Shown piece by piece: positions 43,548 through 54,197 of a DNA stretch of 64,000 bases; within the stretch, counting starts at the first letter, position 1, and the number at the start of each line of letters is the position of its first letter. Location of the stretch: NCBI GenBank assembly GCA_037953745.1, contig JBAKBP010003076.1, positions 1 to 64,000 on the forward strand. Reading direction: 5' to 3'. The notes beneath the pieces are model-generated. The model did not search any database. It saw only the letters and a program-made list of their open reading frames with translations, and had not been told where the DNA came from. The position numbers were made by a program, and so were the translations under genes. Source of the stretch: Lithodes maja (taxonomy: Eukaryota; Arthropoda; Malacostraca; Decapoda; Lithodidae).

Positions 43548-44558
43548 TTACCTTCTCAGATCGGAGCCAGTCTCCATAGCATCGGACAAGTCCCGGGCGA
43601 GTTCCAAAAAGGTGCTATCTCTTCCCTTAGTTACACCCCGGAACTTCAAACGGTACGTTTCTGGTTGCAGTTCGTAAGCCCTCAGGACAGCCTCCTTGAG
43701 ATCCTCATACACAATACATGACTCCAAAGGTAACGCATCGTAGGCTTTAAGACCCTTGCCTATTAATCTAGAGGATACAAGTGCTGCCCATTTATTCTCT
43801 GGCCACTGGTGTTCCTGGCACTTCTTCTCAAAGCGTGCGAAAAATTCTGTTACCCCACTCTCATCAAACACCGGAACCAGTTTCAATAAGTGCGAGAGAG
43901 ATTGATCATGAGCACGGTTACCAGCCCCAAGTCGCTGTCCCGTTGTCTCTACTCGCGACTTCTCTACGTCCATGTTGGCACAGTACCTAGTCGACTCTAA
44001 ATCAGCTTGGATTTTTGCTAGCTCTGTTTGCTGCTGAAGCTCACATACCCTTATAGCCTTTCTCTCTTCGATCTTAGCTAATTCGAGCTGATACAATAAT
44101 TCTGGAGTTAACCCTTGAGGAGGTGAAGGTGCTACAATGTTAGAAATTACCGGTGGTCCCCCCAGGGGCAACCCCCGCTGCCAGTCACCACCCAACTGTG
44201 GACGCGTACTCGGGGTCGGCAAACTACTGGGATGGCTGGGAGTCGAGTGTAGGGGAAGCATGGCCGAAGGGCTCTGAGCACTCAACCCATCTCGCTCACC
44301 AGTCACCCTGCCCAGTACACACGTTATCAAGTTATCCCTGGTCATGCTGCTAGTACCCGCATGACCGATAGCTATGGCCAGGCATTGAAGACCGTACCGA
44401 TCCATACCCTCCAACCGCTCGGCAGTAACAGGCCATTGCAAAAATATCCTAGCATCCTCCTCACAGTTCACCTGATTAACCCTTTCATCATGCTGCTGTT
44501 CCTCAGTTTCGGCATTACGTACTGTGTCCCAATTCTCCTCTGATCCGGTATAAGACAT
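43548..44558 (-). pseudogene. gag: Gmr1-D Gag N-terminal and capsid part
   Basis: I chose ATG at 44558 (MSYTGSEENW) over the upstream ATG at 44585 because relatives start MSNT or MSS at this spot. It holds the shared N-terminal domain (VNCEEDARIFLQWPVTAERL), a proline-rich linker, a short coiled coil, and the SCAN-like capsid LVPVFDESGVTEFFARFEKK to AYELQPETYRLKFRG. One base is lost near 43570; the capsid goes on in the next frame. Confidence 0.87.
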
Positions 44559-44755
44559 GATGCTCACAAAAATTTCCCACCTCAATATTCAGAAAAGAAG
44601 CACCCCAAACTCTTATACCTCCATATACACACACAAATTCTCGGAAATACTCAAGGGCTATACTATGTTGCAAAAAAAAATTATTCTTACTGATCCCCGC
44701 AAAATATTCCCCAAAACAACAAATGTTCCCTGCTAATAAATATAGGTTCACCAAA

Positions 44756-44773
44756 TCCTAGGTAAGGTCGCCA
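44756..44773 (-). promoter_or_regulatory. Gmr1-D primer-binding site
   Basis: Minus strand TGGCGACCTTACCTAGGA lies two bases after the 5' LTR. Two positions differ from Gmr1-B and C. Confidence 0.78.
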
Positions 44774-44775
44774 TT

Positions 44776-46577
44776 TGTTACGACTGAGGTTTAAATATAT
44801 CAGGGCTCTTATTCATTGGACTAGTAATGGCATAAATGCTACAACGGAAAGCGCTAGATCCAACCTCTGATGTATATTCCCAGTGAACAAAGAACACAAA
44901 TACTCTCCAGACTTCTATATGCAATAATAGGTTATCAAACTCTCAATAAATGTGTGTCTACTCTAGGCTTAATGTTATGTGAAAACAGCCTATTACTACC
45001 TATAACCGAAGGTGCTTGGTTATGGTATGCAAAGTAAGGTGGTAAGAGAAGTTACAGCTTACGTTACTTTAATCAATAAATGTCAGGCACTCCTGCATGA
45101 AAGAAAGTGCACTAAAGTCCTTCAACACCAACAAGGAATCTTCTTTAAATGTTAGATGCTATCAAGATGCTCGAATCGGAAATGGAACCCAAAAAAGGCA
45201 GGCAGCGGAACAATGCTCGTGCAGGCTATGCACACAAAAAGGCAGGATATATAATGCAGTCGGAGCCAAGAATATCCAAAACGCTACAATAATAATAATA
45301 ATCGCCACGACAATGCAGTATTCCTATCAACAAAAAGAGCCTAAGTCGTTTGTGTCTCAATACATCAAACTAGGCTGCGAAATGCTTGTGTAATCATAAA
45401 CGGGTAAGCATAATAAGAGTAATTGGTTTAATATACTTAATGTCTACTATGACTGATAAAGTCTAGCTAGAGTCAATGATACGAGATACTGGTGCGCATG
45501 GCATGCCGCATAGCCTAGTGTAAATCTCAAGTCTGTGCATCAAATATTAGGTTATAGGGAAGGGTAGCTCTCTTGAGAAACCTTAATACCGAAGTATTAA
45601 GCGTTCTCCTGGCGTACCTCAAAGACAAGCAACCGAGCCTAGAACAGTGCAGAATGGTATAGGCAAAAAGCCCTCATTCGTGCATGCTCTACTCTCAATG
45701 GCACACAGACTAGAATTTACCCAATCAACTTCAGGTATGTCATGCAGCTTTTAACTAAAGCCAGCACCCATCGGAAACAATACCTTATAGTATCAGACTC
45801 CTAGTCTAGCATTATCTAATCCAGCAGAACACTAATAATTATAGGAAGCGGTACTGAACAATATGAATGCCAACCAATGCTTCGTGATCAACTTATCTTA
45901 ACAACTAACATACATGGGTTATGTAAGACCTTAACGCACAATACAACTGACCAGCATTAAGCTGATTATGCAGAGTTAACCAGAGGGGGTATAATATTAA
46001 TAAAAGGTGGTGAAAGATATGGAAAATGAGAGAGATAGGCAGAGGAAAAGGTTCTCAGGTGCACAGAGGGGGACAGATATCAAAGGGATAAGAGGGATGC
46101 GTTCTAGAAACCAGATCTGAGGGAGAGAGTGGCAAGAAAGTTGTATATATACGAGCACTAGCTCGAACCACGTAGGAAAAGCGGTAACAAGTCCTCTAGC
46201 CAATGCCAAAGAAGCTAGCCAAACATGACGTCACCAAGCATGGTAAAAAACTCCTTCAACCAATCCCCAGCCGTGACGTCATCGAGCCTGGCAAAAACAC
46301 TGCGCGCCTCCCCGCACTCTGTTCTACTCTCTCTCTCTCTCTCTCTCAAATCTTATCATTACTACTTCATGATAAAACATATACTTTGCAATTAAATATA
46401 TAAAGCCTTGACATGGGTGAAAACAAAGAGCCTTTCTGGACTGCCCATGACACGAGCTTTCATATGAAATAAAGCACACAATGATACATCAACTGTAGCC
46501 ACATCCACTGCCCTGGCGATCCTAGCGAGTCACTGTAGGACAAGCCATGCGGTTCTAACGGAGTTGTTAACGTCACA
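44776..46577 (-). repeat. Gmr1-D 5' LTR
   Basis: This 1802-bp LTR differs from the 3' LTR by scattered changes and small indels. The hairpin recurs at about 45582-45601. The target copy CCCT follows. Confidence 0.94.
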
Positions 46578-46608
46578 CCCTCAATCTGTCTTTCCCTCAT
46601 CCTGTGAC
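46578..46608 (+). pseudogene. Jk-2 fragment between Gmr1-D and M4
   Basis: Joined to the bases before 37225, this reads NSFPQSVFPSSCD, matching NSLPESVFPSSYD of Jk-3. It ends at the TTAA of M4. Confidence 0.8.
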
Positions 46609-46612
46609 TTAA

Positions 46613-47097
46613 AACCCCAGCCGCAGGGCCCGTCATATGTAGGGCGAGAGAACCATGGCCACCCCTACGGGGCCCCGACATATATCGGGCGGGAGCGGGA
46701 TTTTGAGCACATTATCGGCTCTGAGAGAGAGTCCACGCGTTGGGAGGACGGTAGACGGGCTCTGACTGCTCGGCACAGACCGAGTGCCTAGACTGATGTA
46801 ACCTCTGCACCATTCCACACCCCCGGCCTCACGAGGCCAAGAAAAAACTTGGGAATTTACCGTATTTTAGGGTTTTTGCCCTCGTGTTGCGTGATTGTTG
46901 CAAGAGAACCCGTAGTCGTACAAGGATGATTTAAGTGTCATTGGAAAGCTCTATTGTCGCCCTTTCACGGATACATAATTGTATTACGCTGTAGCTCTTC
47001 TTTATGCATGAAAAAGAGCATGGAATGAAATTCGTTTATGGTAAATATGCCCGCCTGCCTGATAGTAGAAGCTACAAACATCCCCGTTTGACAGGGG
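46613..47097 (+). mobile_element. MITE M4 (TTAA type)
   Basis: This 485-bp element lies between TTAA at 46609-46612 and 47098-47101. Palindrome CCCGACATATATCGGG lies at 46674-46689. It shares with M5 the core TTTAGGG, CTCGT.TTGC, TTGCAAGAGAAC, GTCATTGGAAAGCTC and GGATACATAATTGTATTAC. Excision restores CDLKCFKFRVSRHF in Jk-2. Confidence 0.87.
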
Positions 47098-47225
47098 TTA
47101 AAGTGCTTCAAGTTCCGAGTGTCCAGACATTTTTATTCTAACTTACTAAATGTTGGGTCTCTATAGCTCTTTCAACTGTGCATGTCTCCTTCATTTACAT
47201 AGAAGAAAAATAAAATTAAAATACA
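47098..47225 (+). pseudogene. Jk-2 3' end
   Basis: This reads LKCFKFRVSRHF, matching NCFKLCVSRHL of Jk-3. A short untranslated stretch and an A-rich end follow. Confidence 0.7.
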
Positions 47226-47754
47226 TTATTAAAACAGCGCATATTACATTGTGCAGTTGCACACTGCTTGTTGTATCACATCATAATGTAACTAGTGTTT
47301 GACGGCACAAGAACGGAATACATATAAACACAATATAAGTAAAGAAATAATAGAGTAGCTGTGCTTAGGAACGAATATTACAGCAACTCCGGGCACAAAT
47401 GGTTTTGTATAAAATATCATATTACAATATAGCGGCCACTCTACTGTACCTAGCAACAATTGTACATGTTCACAGTTGGTCTAAATTTTGCTTTGTTTCT
47501 CTTCCAGGTTCCCGTGATAAAAGCTCCATGGTTGGTAGAACTAGGTTATTGAACACAGAACATGAATGTCCGATACCACACAAGAAATTTTTCCCTTAAC
47601 TTAATAGGTTCTGAAGTAAGTTTGTTGACACCTAAGTTTGTTTTACTCTTTAGTATAGTTACCGATAGCAGCACAACATATGCGAATAAACGTTGACCCT
47701 CGATAATTGCTGATAACAGTCATTGTTTAACACTCCGTCTCTCTCTCTCTCTCG
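47226..47754. other. No gene recognised
   Basis: A/T-rich flank between Jk-2 and NL-G with a (TC)n run near 47740. Nothing further is assigned. Confidence 0.5.
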
Positions 47755-49437
47755 GTTAGGCAAAACAAATTAATAAGCCATATATTACTCCTGCTATTAT
47801 TAATTCCATTAAATACAAACATAAATTACAGAAAAATCTGCGAAATGGCTTATCACCTATGGTGAATATTTTAAGAATTATAGAAATACTTTGTCACAAA
47901 CCATTAAAAGGGCGAAAAATACCTTTTACAAACATAAATTAAATGCATTTTCTGGTAATGTGAGATAAACATGGAACCTTGTTAATTCAATACTGAATCG
48001 AACGAAACCGAATCAAAATCCGCACAGTTTTATATTCAATGATACACCAACTACTAATCCAGAAATTATAGCAAATGGTTTTAATGATTACTTTAGCTCA
48101 GTAGGGGAACAATTGCGCCGTGATATTTCTACAGAACCTACTGATTTCGAGACATATCTTCCTAACCCTGTGAATGTTTCGTTTCACCTTGCCCCTGTAT
48201 CTGAATCTGAACTAGTTTCGGTAATAACGAAATTTAAAAATACTGCTTGTGGAATTATGATGATGTATGTGAGTCGGTTGTTAAAGAATGTTCAAGTGTA
48301 ATTATACCATTTCTTAAGCATATAATTAATAGGTCATTTAGAATCGGGTGTTTTCTAAATTATCTGCAGATAGCCAAAGTTATTCCGATTTAAAAAAAAG
48401 GAGATTAAAGTATTCCCCAGAATTACAAGCCAATATCTCTACTTTCCATATTTAGTAATATATTTGAAAAACTTGTGGGATCCAGGCTAATAAATTATCT
48501 TGAATCACAATCTATATTAACGAAGTGTCAGTTCGGGTTTCGGCCTCGATCTTCTACGGAATGTGCCATTCATGAACTAACTAGGGAAATGTATAAAGTT
48601 TTAGACACAACACAATACCAGTTAACGGTTTTCTGTGATCTTTCCAAAGCATTTGACACCCTACCTCATGATATTTTACTTAAAAAGTTACATAACTATG
48701 GAATACGTGGCCCTGCCCATAAATGGTTCACTAGTTATCTTAGTCAAAGGAAGCAATTTGTTTTTTATAATAACGTTAGTTCTAAATATAAATGTATGAG
48801 GTATGGTGTTCCACAGGGGTCTGTGTTTGGCCCTGTTTTGTTTATATTATATTGTATATTGTATTTTGTATATTGTATTGTATATTGTATATTGTATTAT
48901 CAAGTACCAAACTGAAATCTCTTTTATATGCAGATGATACAAACATTTATTTACAAGGCAATAATCTAATGGAACTGGTACACCAAATGAACGAAGAAAT
49001 AGCGAAGGTTTCAATCTGGATTGAATCAAATGGTCTTACACTTAATTTAAATAAAACTCATTATCTTGTGACTCATTTTACTAATTATCGATTAACAAAT
49101 ATTGAGATTAAAATAAATAACCATGTAATTAATAAAGTTAATGATGTAAAATGCCTTGGTATTACGATAGATGGTAGAATGACATGGAAACCTCATATTA
49201 ATGACATTACCGTAAAATTGTCGAAAATTACTGGCATTCTTTACAAAACTAGAGATTCCTTGAATATTGATAACTTAAAGCTACTTTACCTTTGTTTGGC
49301 TTACCCTCATATAATTTACTGTTCTGCTATCTGGGGAGGAGCAAACAAGACTTACCTGGACTCTTTATTCTTAACACAAAAGAAAATAGTTCGCATAATG
49401 ACTTACCAATCTTATAATGCGCATACAGGTCCAATAT
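47755..49437 (+). pseudogene. NL-G reverse transcriptase, main part
   Basis: Upstream fragments read KPYITPAIINSIKYKHKLQ and NGFNDYFSSVGEQL (frames broken at about 47900-48110). Then come ISLLSIFSNIFEKLVGSRL, CQFGFRPRSSTECAIHEL, VFCDLSKAFDTLPHDIL and MRYGVPQGSVFGPVLFILY. A (TATTG)n-like stretch at 48848-48900 replaces the codons between that motif and LKSLLYADDTNIYLQ. After it come LTLNLNKTHYLV, VKCLGITIDGRMTWKPHIN, YCSAIWGGANKTYLDSL and NAHTGPIF at the TTAA of M5. YADD is intact but stops and the repeat break the protein. Confidence 0.83.
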
Positions 49438-49441
49438 TTAA

Positions 49442-49963
49442 GCCTTGTTTAGCGGGGCCCGACTTAAGTCGGCCTAGAGAACCAAGGACTAAGTGGCGGG
49501 GCCCGACTTAAGTCCGTATGCAATTTTTGAGCAATAATGGCTCTGAGAGAGAGCGGAGCGATGGGAGGAGCGTAGGTCGGCTCATGACCGCTCGGCACGG
49601 GTCCCGCGCGACTACTGACATCTACTCCACACACATCCACCCTCCCTCCCTCACTACACAGGGATTTATGTAAGGATAGTACCGTATTTTAGGGATTTTG
49701 CACTCGTCTTGCACGATCATTACAAGAGAACGCGTGGTCGTAGAAGGATGGTTCTGGTGTCATTGGAAAGCTCAATTTATGCGTAGAAGGATGGTTCTGG
49801 TGTACATTGGAAAGCTTAATTTACGCCCTTTCAGGGATACATAATTGTATTACACTCTGGCTCTTGTTTATGCATGAAAAAGAGCACGGAAACAAGGTCG
49901 TTTAGGGTAAAACCAGCCGCTTGGCGGGTAGTAGAAGTTACTGACGGGCCCGCTCGTAAGGCG
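49442..49963 (+). mobile_element. MITE M5 (TTAA type)
   Basis: This 522-bp element lies between TTAA at 49438-49441 and 49964-49967. Ends GCCTTGTTTAGCGGGG and (reverse) CGCCTTACGAGCGGG form imperfect terminal repeats. Palindrome CCGACTTAAGTCGG lies at 49459-49472. A short internal duplication (TAGAAGGATGGTTCTGGTGT) occurs near 49740-49800. Excision restores HTGPIFKEHGLLSLGDI. Confidence 0.86.
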
Positions 49964-50239
49964 TTAAAGAACATGGTTGACTATCATTAGGTGATATTTT
50001 GTTTGCTCAGGCAGTAAACTTTGTGAATTAATCTTTAAAAGGTCTTATGTGTTTGGAGGACGATTTTCATATCATGGTCCATAACTTTAATGCCAGAGGA
50101 GCCCAGGAGTTGCTACGACTCCCATATTGCAGAACATCACATGCACAACGTTGTCTTAGCTATAGGGGAGCTAAATTATGGAGCACCCTAAACAAACCAT
50201 TCAGACATTCAGTTTCTATATTTGTGTTCATAACATCTA
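49964..50239 (+). pseudogene. NL-G RT C-terminal part
   Basis: This reads KEHGLLSLGDILFAQAVNFVN, then in other frames RGAQELLRLPYCRT, RCLSYRGAKLWSTL and FVFITS, up to the TTAA of M6. With the tail after M7 it ends FITSIKKHLLDQY. Confidence 0.78.
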
Positions 50240-50243
50240 TTAA

Positions 50244-50663
50244 CCCACTGAGCCCCAGCTAGTTTAGAATAAATGTACCACCAGGGACCAGCAGGTTTTG
50301 AATTTTTTGTTTTTTCCAGAAACAATTGGGAATGGGTTAGGAATGAAGGAAAACCCACAAAAAAACGATCCCCTAGGTCGAGGTCCTACGGTGCGCCCGA
50401 AAGTCGGATTTACAAGAGGGGAAAATTGAAGGCAAAAACACCCCAAAACAGGTTTTTGCACGCTCACGCGCACGCGGTTGGACTTTGAGAGTTTTCAACC
50501 ATTGGCATGGTTGCGTGGGATATTTACACAGTTCCCATACAAATCTGAGCCCTCTAGGTGCCATAGGACCGGAGTAATTAACAGGGGCGACACGTTGTCG
50601 TTGCTGGGGTTTAGCGTTACATACATTGCCGACGACAACGTGGCGTCGCTGGGGTTCAGTGGG
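50244..50663 (+). mobile_element. MITE M6 (TTAA type)
   Basis: This 420-bp element has terminal repeats CCCACTGAGCCCCAGC / GCTGGGGTTCAGTGGG between TTAA at 50240-50243 and 50664-50667. The right end holds palindromic stretches (CGACACGTTGTCG). It is an inverted homologue of M7, from CAGCTAGTTTA at one end to CAGCGACGC at the other. Confidence 0.9.
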
Positions 50664-50667
50664 TTAA

Positions 50668-51396
50668 CCCACAGAACCCCAGCGACGCACTCTTTGCGTC
50701 CAAAATGTTTGTAACGCTAAACTCCAGCGACGCATACGTATGCGTCAATGTTATTTACTCCGGTCCTATGGCACCTAGAGGGCTCAGATTTGTATGGGAA
50801 CTGTGTAAGTATCCCAAACAACAATGCCGATGGTTGAAAACTCTTAAAGTCTAACCGTGTGCGCGTGAGCGCGCAAAAACCTGTTTTTGGGTGTTTTTGC
50901 CTACACATTTCCCCTCTTGTAAATCACACTTTTGGGCGCACCGTAGGACCCCTTAATGACCTAGGGGATCGGTTTTTTGTGGGTTTTCCTTCATTCCTAA
51001 CCCATTCCTGGTGTTTTCTGGATTTTTTTGTTTTCAAAACCTGCCGGTCCTGGGTGGTACAGTCTACCGCACTTATAGCGCGTACAAGCCAGATACAAAA
51101 TAATAACTGGCAACTGTCTAAAATCTCGGCTACAACCCCCGCTCCCCTCCACACGCATTATTCTAGGTAATCGCTGGTTCGAATATCGACCGAGACTCCA
51201 TTCCCCGCCCCCCCCCCCCCTCTCTCTCTCTCTGAGCTTAAACACACACATGCAATATAAATATATATCATGCAATATAAATATAATTATAATATATATC
51301 TCTATATATATGCAGTAAATAAATGCAGTATATCATACGCTATTTGTTTTTACGGACGGACTAGCATAAATTAATTATTAGCATATAAACTTGTGC

Positions 51397-51439
<43 letters not shown>

Positions 51440-51636
51440 GAGGGTGACTTCTCGTTTCATATATTCGAAACAAAACAGTGAGATCTTTTGGTAGACGTAG
51501 GGTGACAGGGAGGGTAGGGGGGGTTGGAGGATAATGTGAAAGGTTTCCAGCAACCATTTTCAACTGTCAATTTTTTGTACGCGCTATAATTGCGGTAGAC
51601 TGTACATTTATTATAAACTAGCTGGGGCTCAGTGGG
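50668..51636 (-). mobile_element. MITE M7 (TTAA type), inverted copy of M6, carrying a nested MITE
   Basis: Ends are CCCACAGAACCCCAGC / GCTGGGGCTCAGTGGG between TTAA at 50664-50667 (shared with M6) and 51637-51640. Without the insert at 51060-51602 and one TA it is 424 bp, matching M6 (420 bp) in inverted order. A perfect 18-bp palindrome, GACGCATACGTATGCGTC, lies at 50729-50746. Confidence 0.9.
51060..51602. mobile_element. TA-flanked (Tc1/mariner-type) MITE nested in M7
   Basis: This 543-bp element begins CAGTCTACCGCA and ends TGCGGTAGACTG, with further pairing TATAGCGCGTAC / GTACGCGCTATA. It is flanked by TA at 51058-51059 and 51603-51604. Excision gives GGTGGTACATTTAT, as in M6. It holds C runs, (TC)n near 51212-51232 and (GA)n at 51400-51437. 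No transposase. Confidence 0.9.
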
Positions 51637-51664
51637 TTAAGAAACACCTTTTAGATCAATACTA
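51637..51664 (+). pseudogene. NL-G last codons
   Basis: Joined to the bases before M6 this reads FITSIKKHLLDQY and stop. It shows that M6 and M7 fell into the last codons of the RT gene. Confidence 0.78.
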
Positions 51665-52342
51665 AATAGCGATGATTTTATGTAAACCAGTCTATTTCAT
51701 TTCTCATTTAATAGTGTTCATGTAATTACTGTCATACCTATTCTTAAAGACTACTGAAAATAATGAACTAATTTGATTCTTGCTGATTCCATGATAAAGC
51801 AGGTAATACACTGTAATGTTATGTGTATATTATATTTTTAATAACCGTGTAACCTAGCCTTAAATATTTACTTACGTCTATAAGGCTAGCTAAATAGAGT
51901 GTTTGCTTAGCTAGCTAAATATGCCAATCATTCAAATATATGTATTATTATGTATTATTGTATATTATATATGTAGGCTACACAATTGGCAATACAACAT
52001 CAGTCAATCAATCAATCTCTCTCTCTCTCTCTCTTTCACTTATGTTGATCGAGCCTCACCTAATTAGAGAATTTTGCCTTGAAACATATTTTCAAATATT
52101 TCATATTTTTTTAAACATGATTTTTAAAATGTTCTGGTCATGTTCTTTCCTGTTTTCATCAATACAGATAAATTTGTTTGGTTCCAGTTTATTTTCATAT
52201 TTGTACAAGTATATTTTAGCTTTATTATATACATTTAATTAGTTATCATTATTTGGTTTTATATACTAATCATTCCATGTAATTATATCCTAAAGAGTTC
52301 CATACTAATTTTGAGGCAACACACGCACACACACACACACAC

Positions 52343-52419
<77 letters not shown>

Positions 52420-53599
52420 AAGTTGACACTACCATATTATACAGGTACCGTACTGCATGTTAACCAGGTGATTATAGTTTAGCTGACCAAGATAACACTT
52501 CACAAATGTTTACTTACTCCAGGTTCCTATGTTATCGGGACTGTGGCGAAAAAGAGTATTGAAAGAGGAATGAAGAAATAAATTAAATAAGCTAGTGGAG
52601 TATACTGTATATACAAAATGCACTCATACATAATATGGGTCCCAGTGATTATAACCAAGGCGTATCTGGCCTGCGAAAGTAAAGAAGGTCAAGGATGTAG
52701 CGAATAGATGGTGATCACTATAATTTGGTATGGACAGCAGCTTGTAGTATTGATAAAGTGTGAGTCGCGGTTGTTTACAATAACAGACAATTATACTGTT
52801 AAATGTGCACTTGATATTGCACAATTATCACTTATTATTTCCTAAGGTACATTCATTCATTCACATATACATTGATCAGTACCAATACATTATAGTGGTT
52901 AATGTAATGTATGAATATAATAAATATATAAACTATATATTTAGGAATAAAAATACTATAAATGCAGAGTAATTGTAAACCAAAGAACACCTAAGGTATT
53001 TAACCTGGAAGTAAAGAATACTGTCAGTTAGGTTAACAGAGGCATGTGTTGTGAAGACACATCGTCTCTCCTAAACACGGAATCAAATTTGGGAACTCTC
53101 AGTTGTGAGTCGACCACTAACCAGAGGTAGTGGAGTATTATCGGTATGGATACGAAGTGCCCTCTATTGGATGGTTATACGTTAATTAACTTTTCGACAA
53201 GTAACCTCACGCTTTTAACCTATATCCTCTTCATAATTGTCCATCTTTCTAAGCCATGCACAACCATATAGAAAGGGAACAAACATATCACGGATTCCTC
53301 TCAGAAAAACAACACAAAAACACAATAATAATAAAAACTATAATTTTCTCCGGAGCATCAGCCACACGTTCCTACCCTTGGCCCGGAGAACTTTTGGACC
53401 TGCTTCAAACACGTTTCCTCAATCCAATACATCACTATCGCGTTCCAGACAACTATTTGTATCAGTTCCGGGTTTTAGTCTGTTCAGTGTTCAGAGGAAA
53501 TGTGTGTGTTTCATCAACGTGTTCTTGATATATAGGTGTTTCATTATTTATTATCCTTACAATAAAGTGTACCATTTGGATATATTGTTCTATTATTCT
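51665..53599. other. No gene recognised; A/T-rich
   Basis: It may include the NL-G 3' untranslated region. Short (TC)n near 52016-52035. No coding or structural signal beyond simple repeats. Confidence 0.5.
52322..52414. repeat. (AC)n(AT)n microsatellite
   Basis: A CACACA run passes into an AT run of about 65 bases. Confidence 0.95.
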
Positions 53600-54190
53600 A
53601 TGTTCTTTCCACTCACTAAAACATTACGCTTTCCATAATGCAGTTGGGTCTGAGTACATGATTATATTGATATCCAAAATTTGAAAATGGATATTAATCG
53701 TGATAGTGTAGTCAACCCTTAACTGTGTTAGTGGTGTAATGGTTTAGGTGCTTATGTTCTGGGTGTGGTGTCCCGAGTTCGAAGCCCGGGGGGGCCATAT
53801 GCTTTCCTTAGTTTATTCAAGTAAATTGGGGCTTGTATTTGATATTAATGTTAAAGAATGGGGTGTTACTTATTTATATAGGTTCAGGAACTAGTACAGC
53901 GAGGCCAGTCCTTAGTGATCTTGGCCCCATTCTATGGTCTTTCCTCTCACTAAAACATTACGCTTTCCATAATGCAGGTGGGTCTGATTAGATTGATATC
54001 CAAAATTCGAAAATGGATATTAATCGTGATCGTGTACTCAACCTTTAAGTGTGTTGGTGGTGTAATGGTTATGTTCTGGGTGTGGTGTCCCGAGTTCGAA
54101 TTCCAGGAGGGCCATATGCTTTCATTAGTTTATTCAAGTACATTGGGGTTTAATTTGATATTAATTTTAAAGAACGGGGTGTTACATTAA
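53600..54190 (+). repeat. Two tandem tRNA-derived SINE-like units
   Basis: TAAAACATTACGCTTTCC recurs at about 53618 and 53951 (period about 334 bp). The sequences after each copy match. Each unit has a tRNA-like part: A-box-like GTGGTGTAATGG and box-B-like GAGTTCGAAGCCC (about 53725-53795) or GAGTTCGAATTCC (about 54050-54112). Both are followed by GCCATATGCTTTC and a shared body. Not functional tRNAs. Confidence 0.65.
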
Positions 54191-54197
54191 TGTATAT

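Larger units (their letters stand above)
37225..46577 (-). mobile_element. Gmr1-D, Gmr1-like LTR retrotransposon with full pol order
   Basis: A 9.35-kb minus-strand element in Jk-2 with target duplication CCCT (37221-37224 and 46578-46581). Order on its sense strand: 5' LTR, primer-binding site, Gag, protease, integrase, RT, RNase H, polypurine tract, 3' LTR. All domains are present, but at least five frame breaks and a changed integrase catalytic residue make it inactive. Confidence 0.94.
35590..47225 (+). mobile_element. Jk-2 Jockey-like element, 5'-truncated, broken three times
   Basis: A plus-strand relative of Jk-3, with pieces at about 35590-36345, 36727-37224, 46578-46608 and 47098-47225. 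It is interrupted by retroposon R, Gmr1-D and MITE M4. It starts inside RT and ends in an A-rich tail (ACATAGAAGAAAAATAAAAT) at about 47197-47225. Confidence 0.78.
47755..51664 (+). mobile_element. NL-G non-LTR retrotransposon, 5'-truncated, with MITEs M5-M7
   Basis: A plus-strand RT element. Coding blocks lie at 47755-49437, 49964-50239 and 51637-51664, separated by TTAA-flanked inserts. The 3' end after the stop (51662-51664) is not defined. Clade uncertain, of the CR1/Jockey type. It is distinct in sequence from NL-E, the Jockey-like elements and CR1-H. Confidence 0.8.

Noticed and set aside
1278..47101. CRISPR array, prokaryotic operon, or envelope gene turning the LTR elements into retroviruses
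   Set aside because: No spacer-repeat pattern exists. No third open frame with signal and transmembrane segments lies between pol and the 3' LTR in any of the four elements.
51184..51232. C run plus (TC)n as a regulatory element
   Set aside because: It is a simple repeat inside the nested MITE; nothing suggests regulation.
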